Shown here piece by piece: positions 60,285-64,000 of a DNA stretch of 64,000 nucleotides; the first letter of the stretch is position 1; every line of letters begins with the position of its first letter. The position numbers were made by a program, and so were the translations under genes. Origin of the DNA: Kiritimatiellia bacterium (GTDB lineage: Bacteria; Verrucomicrobiota; Kiritimatiellia; UBA8416; YA12-FULL-48-11); the NCBI GenBank assembly GCA_028716365.1, contig JAQUPZ010000001.1, positions 409,205 to 473,204 on the forward strand, read 5' to 3'. The notes under the pieces are model-generated. The model ran no database searches. It saw nothing but the letters and a program-made list of their open reading frames with translations, and was not told the origin of the DNA.

Positions 60285-60451
60285 TTTTTGTCGTTTTTAC
60301 ATACCAGATCTGCTCGCTAAAGCATTGTTAGATCAGGCAAAGCAGTAAATCTTGTCTCACATTCTCGCGGATCTTAACATTGTGCGCTTCCACAATATTC
60401 CACGTTTTTCCATGCCGCCTCATTGTGTCTTTTCATGAGAACATTGGCGGC

Positions 60452-60844
60452 ATGAAAGACGAACCATGTTCAATTCGAGCCACTGAGGACCAGCTGAGAG
60501 TCGTCTATATTCTCATGGCAATCTTGCATTGGTCTTACCGCCGTGTATCACGGCTAATGCACCATCATCACACCACGATTTCCAATTGGTATTCCGAGTC
60601 TGAATCTAAGTTCAACTGTGGCGAATTATCCATTGAGCCAGAAGATAGAGGGGCAGGCAAAGCAATTCCGGTGGGGGATTCGAGGAAACTTGAGCAACTC
60701 GACGGCCTCGTTAATCACCGGAATAACATGAGGACGCATTGCCCCAAGAATGACGACGACACTGATGGTGACGATGGAGAACACGAAGAAAAGCAAAACA
60801 TAGATGGAGGTAACACGGATGATGACTACGGCAGAGATTGTTAG
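60452..60844 (+). CDS. Hypothetical protein with HTH-like start and acidic tail
   Basis: 130 residues. An HTH-like section (LHWSYRRVSRLMHHHHTTISNWY) resembles recombinase or sigma-type DNA-binding segments; the tail is rich in D, E and N. No family assigned. Overlaps the next gene by 26 bp. Confidence 0.5.
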   Translation: MKDEPCSIRATEDQLRVVYILMAILHWSYRRVSRLMHHHHTTISNWYSESESKFNCGELSIEPEDRGAGKAIPVGDSRKLEQLDGLVNHRNNMRTHCPKNDDDTDGDDGEHEEKQNIDGGNTDDDYGRDC

Positions 60845-61136
60845 GGCAATTCACGATCTCGATGACAGCGGTGTCCGCGAGATCATCACAGCAGTAAACA
60901 TCATATACAACATGCGCATGGGTGAGAAACTTGCCACCATTACGGCCATACTGAAAGCCGCGGACAGGGTCCGGTTCATAGGGTCTGACTCTCCCATCCT
61001 TCCGCGAGGTACAGAAGGAACCATCCTGAAGATCAATGCCAAATCCGTATCCGTTGATTTCGCATCGTTCGGTCGTTGGCGTTTGCCAGCAATGTTGTTG
61101 GAGCCCGTGGCCCGAGTTTTGGAGAGGTATATATAA
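60819..61136 (+). CDS. Hypothetical protein
   Basis: 105 residues from ATG 60819 (GGAGGTAA eight bases upstream). Helical start, then a beta-rich segment PILPRGTEGTILKINAKSVSVDF that looks like a small SH3-like or KOW-type barrel. Function unknown. Stop overlaps the next start (TAATG). Confidence 0.6.
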   Translation: MMTTAEIVRAIHDLDDSGVREIITAVNIIYNMRMGEKLATITAILKAADRVRFIGSDSPILPRGTEGTILKINAKSVSVDFASFGRWRLPAMLLEPVARVLERYI

Positions 61137-61555
61137 TGAAAGAATACGAAAACATATCCGGTGAACGTCCAGGCGTATTCCAGGGGAATGGATGTCGTCT
61201 GCAGGAAGGAGTGGCTGGTCTTCTCTATTTCCCCGGCAACGAGACCTTTGCCCGAATTCTTACCTGTGTCACCGTTATCCTGTGCGAGATAGCGGTATAC
61301 TATTTCATTCTCTATTGTCTGCACCATTGGGTGCCTGGTAAAAAACGACCGGTTCTCATGTTTGGCCGTCTTGCCGGCACCTTGCTTTCCCTTATTCTAG
61401 CCGGTCCGATTTTTACCGTCACTTTTCTAAAATACTTTTCCTTTGATGATAATGCAACAAGCGCTGTGCTTGTATTCTTCATTATCCTTAGTCTTGTCTT
61501 GGTATTCGCAATCTACCGTCAACCGACAGGAGGACCCCATGGAAGTAGTCAATAA
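61136..61555 (+). CDS. Membrane protein, three helices
   Basis: 139 residues. Hydrophobic segments at about 45-63, 80-98 and 108-127. No motif. Coupled to both neighbours, suggesting a membrane partner of the transfer-type ATPase encoded downstream. Confidence 0.6.
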   Translation: MKEYENISGERPGVFQGNGCRLQEGVAGLLYFPGNETFARILTCVTVILCEIAVYYFILYCLHHWVPGKKRPVLMFGRLAGTLLSLILAGPIFTVTFLKYFSFDDNATSAVLVFFIILSLVLVFAIYRQPTGGPHGSSQ

Positions 61556-62114
61556 GGAAATCACCGAACATAGAGCTACGAACATCGACCCCGCCGACCC
61601 GGTGCTGTTTCGCAGAACTTCGACACAGTGCCAGTTATCCAACGCAGTCAGGGGCCAGTTGACTCATGAACTCCTTGATCATTCCATGGACAAACACGGC
61701 AGACGGTTTGACGAGCAGAGCCTGCCGATACGGTCTGGAATCTCCAACGAGATGATTCATGCGCAGAGTTCCGCCCAGTGCCCTCGTTGCTATTCCTTTG
61801 TAGATCGCAGGTTTGTGGCCAAATATGTCCCGCCTGAGAAAATGCGCGGGGTTCTTTTCCACGATCCTGCTACAAACACAAACTTCGAAATCCCGTTCGG
61901 TTACTGCAAACGGTGCTGGTGGCGCGTGGAAATATGGAAATACCTTCTCAAAGGATGCCTCTGGTTGATTTGTCTGCCGTTCATTCTCATCCTCAAGCCC
62001 CTCGTTGCGTTGCACGAGGCTGAACCTGCGCCGGTATACACACCTCATCCGCGTACCGATCCGACCATGAAGAATCTCTCGGCAACATCACCGGAGGCCA
62101 CCAATGACAAATAG
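61539..62114 (+). CDS. Zinc-ribbon membrane protein
   Basis: 191 residues from ATG 61539 (AGGAGG upstream). CPRCYSFV and FGYCKRCWWRVEIW form a two-CxxC zinc site, followed by one TM helix (LLKGCLWLICLPFILIL). Likely cytoplasmic DNA- or protein-binding domain tethered to the membrane. Overlaps the preceding gene by 17 bp. Confidence 0.62.
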   Translation: MEVVNKEITEHRATNIDPADPVLFRRTSTQCQLSNAVRGQLTHELLDHSMDKHGRRFDEQSLPIRSGISNEMIHAQSSAQCPRCYSFVDRRFVAKYVPPEKMRGVLFHDPATNTNFEIPFGYCKRCWWRVEIWKYLLKGCLWLICLPFILILKPLVALHEAEPAPVYTPHPRTDPTMKNLSATSPEATNDK

Positions 62115-62232
62115 GCTGACAATCCTTGCAGCGACATTGTTTCTGGCAACGAGCCAGCCGCCGTCGGCATCTGCTCATTTACCTCCCGATACGTATCCCG
62201 CCATTTCGAGGTCAACACTGCTGGAGGACTCT

Positions 62233-64000
62233 ATGAGCAACGACAAGAAACAACTCAAGGTGGAGCATGTACTCGCACTTCTGGATGAAGTTGCCACACT
62301 CGGGCTCAATCATCCGGATGTGGATGCTTTTGTCCACGGTATGGCCCTAGTCATCAAGTGCAAACTCGATCAGGGTGTGCTCGACGAAAGACGTTATTGG
62401 TTACTCCATAAATATGTTGCCGACGTCAAACGGAACACCGACGAGTGCCTGTTGGCTTTCAAGTTGCCGGACCCCGTGAAGATATTCACGCCGGGCGGCA
62501 TTTCATTTCTCTACTCTCCATATTCCAACAATATCAGGGCTAGTTATGCCCTCCCGGTGTACGAGCGCGGCTTTCAATATTTCTGCGACACCGGCGGCGG
62601 TAAATCAAGTGTTCTCAGGAACCTTGCCTCCGCCTGGACTACCCAGAATCCCTGTCTACCCTGCATAATATTCGCGGCCAAGCCGGATCAATTCTTCTTC
62701 AAGCTGGCGAGGGAACCGCACAATCAAGACCGGTGTCTTCTGCTCAAATGTTCAAAAGACACATTCTACAATGCCTTTGCATCAATCAGCCGCCGGGCCA
62801 TCGACTTCCTTCGCGTGCGCCTCCAATATTGGCAGGTATGCATGAACCGGTGGGACAGCGGTTCAGTCGTGGCCCACATCATGAAGCTGTTTGACAAGGA
62901 GAAGCATATCACGGGGTTGGTAGCACCAACCATTGATTATGTAATCGATAAGCTTGAAAACATTACCCTTCCAAAATCCCTCTTCAATCCCACGCTCAAA
63001 GCCAGCGCCTATGAAGCTTTCTCGTTGATGCAGGCGAATCACCTTGGCCGCAACGTGATGAACTGCCAGGTCGGTATTGACTGGAAAGAAGTCTGGGAGA
63101 AGGGTCTTGTTGTTGTCATCGAGACGAACCAGCTCAGCGAGGCCGACACACACTTTCTTATCAGTTGTATATTGTCGGACCTCAGGGAGATCAATGATGC
63201 CACTCCATCACTTTCCGACATGCTGGTCATAATTGATGAGGGTGGCAACCTTGTCAATCAACGCTGGGATTCTGGCAACAGGGCGTCGCCACTGGCCACG
63301 GAAATTACCCTTTTGCGCGGAAGCGGCATTTGTCTGGCGATTGCCTACCACACAGTTTCAGGAATCAGCGCGCCGGTACGTTCAAACTCGGCCATTACGC
63401 TTGTCGGGCCTCTTGGTAATGGCGACGATATATTGAGTGCGGCATTGTCCCAGGCGCTCACGCCGGAGCAACGCGCCCATGTCCCTCACTTGTTGCCGTA
63501 TACCGCCATCATGCGTGTTTCCGGTGTGGAATACACTGAGCCGTACATTGTTACGTGGGATCCACCAGATGTTTACCTTGATTTCTCGGAGGCTGAACGC
63601 CAGGACATAAACCGGAAGGTCATGGCGACTCTCTCTCCTATAATACCGGTCAATTACCGCACCATTGTCCGCACTTCATCGGCGCCAGCGTCGCCTACGC
63701 CGGCATCAACGCCGGTCGCCATTGGCGATCACCGCACTGTTCTCCGCCATATTGCGGATCATCCATTCCTGAATGTTTCCGATCATGCGGCTGGCATCAC
63801 GTTGTCTGCTGGCAAGAAACCAACATCGAAGCAATTGAAGATCGTTCTCAATGAGCTTGAGAATCTGGGATTTTGCGGATTTCTGACTATCCAGATCAAG
63901 TCACGCTGGGGGCGTGGAGGCGATTTCTACTATCTGACGGCCAACGGTCATGCCGCAATCGGGTCGGTTCATACGCCCGCACGTGGAGACTACGGCCATG
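62233..64000 (+). CDS. TraG/HerA-like DNA-transfer ATPase (partial, 3' end outside window)
   Basis: Open to the right edge, about 589 residues so far. ATG 62233 has GGAGG five bases upstream. The in-frame extension from ATG 62104 would add a signal-like segment (LTILAATLFLATS), unusual for an ATPase. Walker A YFCDTGGGKSSVLRNLA, Walker B MLVIIDEGGNLVN, later VIETNQLSEADTHF; a winged helix begins near 560 (SKQLKIVLNELENLGF). Resembles VirD4/TraG-type coupling proteins. It would couple DNA to a transfer pore; no relaxase is visible in the window. Confidence 0.78.
   Translation, partial: MSNDKKQLKVEHVLALLDEVATLGLNHPDVDAFVHGMALVIKCKLDQGVLDERRYWLLHKYVADVKRNTDECLLAFKLPDPVKIFTPGGISFLYSPYSNNIRASYALPVYERGFQYFCDTGGGKSSVLRNLASAWTTQNPCLPCIIFAAKPDQFFFKLAREPHNQDRCLLLKCSKDTFYNAFASISRRAIDFLRVRLQYWQVCMNRWDSGSVVAHIMKLFDKEKHITGLVAPTIDYVIDKLENITLPKSLFNPTLKASAYEAFSLMQANHLGRNVMNCQVGIDWKEVWEKGLVVVIETNQLSEADTHFLISCILSDLREINDATPSLSDMLVIIDEGGNLVNQRWDSGNRASPLATEITLLRGSGICLAIAYHTVSGISAPVRSNSAITLVGPLGNGDDILSAALSQALTPEQRAHVPHLLPYTAIMRVSGVEYTEPYIVTWDPPDVYLDFSEAERQDINRKVMATLSPIIPVNYRTIVRTSSAPASPTPASTPVAIGDHRTVLRHIADHPFLNVSDHAAGITLSAGKKPTSKQLKIVLNELENLGFCGFLTIQIKSRWGRGGDFYYLTANGHAAIGSVHTPARGDYGH

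Overview
The window reads as accessory DNA of an anaerobic, mercury-methylating prokaryote. The left and middle parts look bacterial: the tRNA-Tyr at 7971-8056 is class II with a long variable arm and an encoded CCA (archaeal tRNA-Tyr is class I); sigma70-like promoters (TTGACG-N16/17-TATATT) precede two arsenic operons; Shine-Dalgarno sites are frequent; RadC, SSB and HsdM are of bacterial type. From about 50.4 kb the style changes: an Orc1/Cdc6 initiator, HerA-type ATPases and BRE/TATA-like promoters about 25 nt upstream of likely leaderless starts look archaeal. The host cannot be fixed from sequence alone. A PVC-type bacterium (Kiritimatiellota or relatives, where hgcAB is known) is my best guess for the left part, with an archaeal-type mobile element, or possibly an assembly junction, on the right.

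Layout. 1-4.3 kb: the 5' part of a type I methylase gene (hsdM, running off the left edge) behind a tight five-gene operon of mostly unknown proteins, including a DUF2971 protein and two with HEPN-like R-N-x3-H motifs. 4.5-7.6 kb: small genes, a collapsed MBL-fold gene coupled to a PD-(D/E)XK-like nuclease, and a possible zincin-fold protein that has lost its histidines. 8-12.9 kb: tRNA-Tyr, a tyrosine recombinase, a DUF4143-type ATPase, a winged-helix regulator with an early stop, and two nuclease-fold proteins. 13-26.2 kb: a complete DNA phosphorothioation (dnd) defence locus, with dndA divergent from dndBCDE, an extra DGQHR gene pair, and a convergent restriction operon (PLD/helicase protein, Dnd-associated protein 4-like, SMC-like ATPase, 57-aa protein). 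26.6-30.1 kb: a leftward plasmid/ICE-type operon (SSB, RadC, RHH, ComF-like PRTase, DUF6573) with recurrent intergenic hairpins and a leader-peptide/terminator upstream. 30.5-32.1 kb: a small PC4-like protein, a GNAT acetyltransferase and a second recombinase.

32.3-50.2 kb is the centrepiece: about 28 co-directional genes forming one metalloid/mercury locus. It carries three ArsR regulators, ArsD, ArsA, ArsC and ACR3 (arsenate reduction, arsenite chaperoning and efflux) together with an unusual thiol-redox set: membrane-anchored thioredoxin proteins, two CcdA-like thiol transporters, two AhpD-like proteins, an OsmC-like protein, three DGC-domain zinc-binding proteins, and a GcvH-like lipoyl carrier with its own dihydrolipoyl dehydrogenase but no glycine-cleavage enzymes. 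It ends with acr3, a SAM methyltransferase gene, hgcA and hgcB, the last three tightly packed; hgcAB are the mercury-methylation genes. A plausible reading is that the cluster reduces, carries, exports and methylates thiophilic metal(loid)s through protein dithiols.

50.4-64 kb: an element backbone with Orc1/Cdc6, two DNA-translocating ATPases, a run of tiny Cys-rich or acidic proteins with strong SD sites, three GC-rich stretches dense in hairpins (candidate structured RNAs), and a large protein of unknown function.
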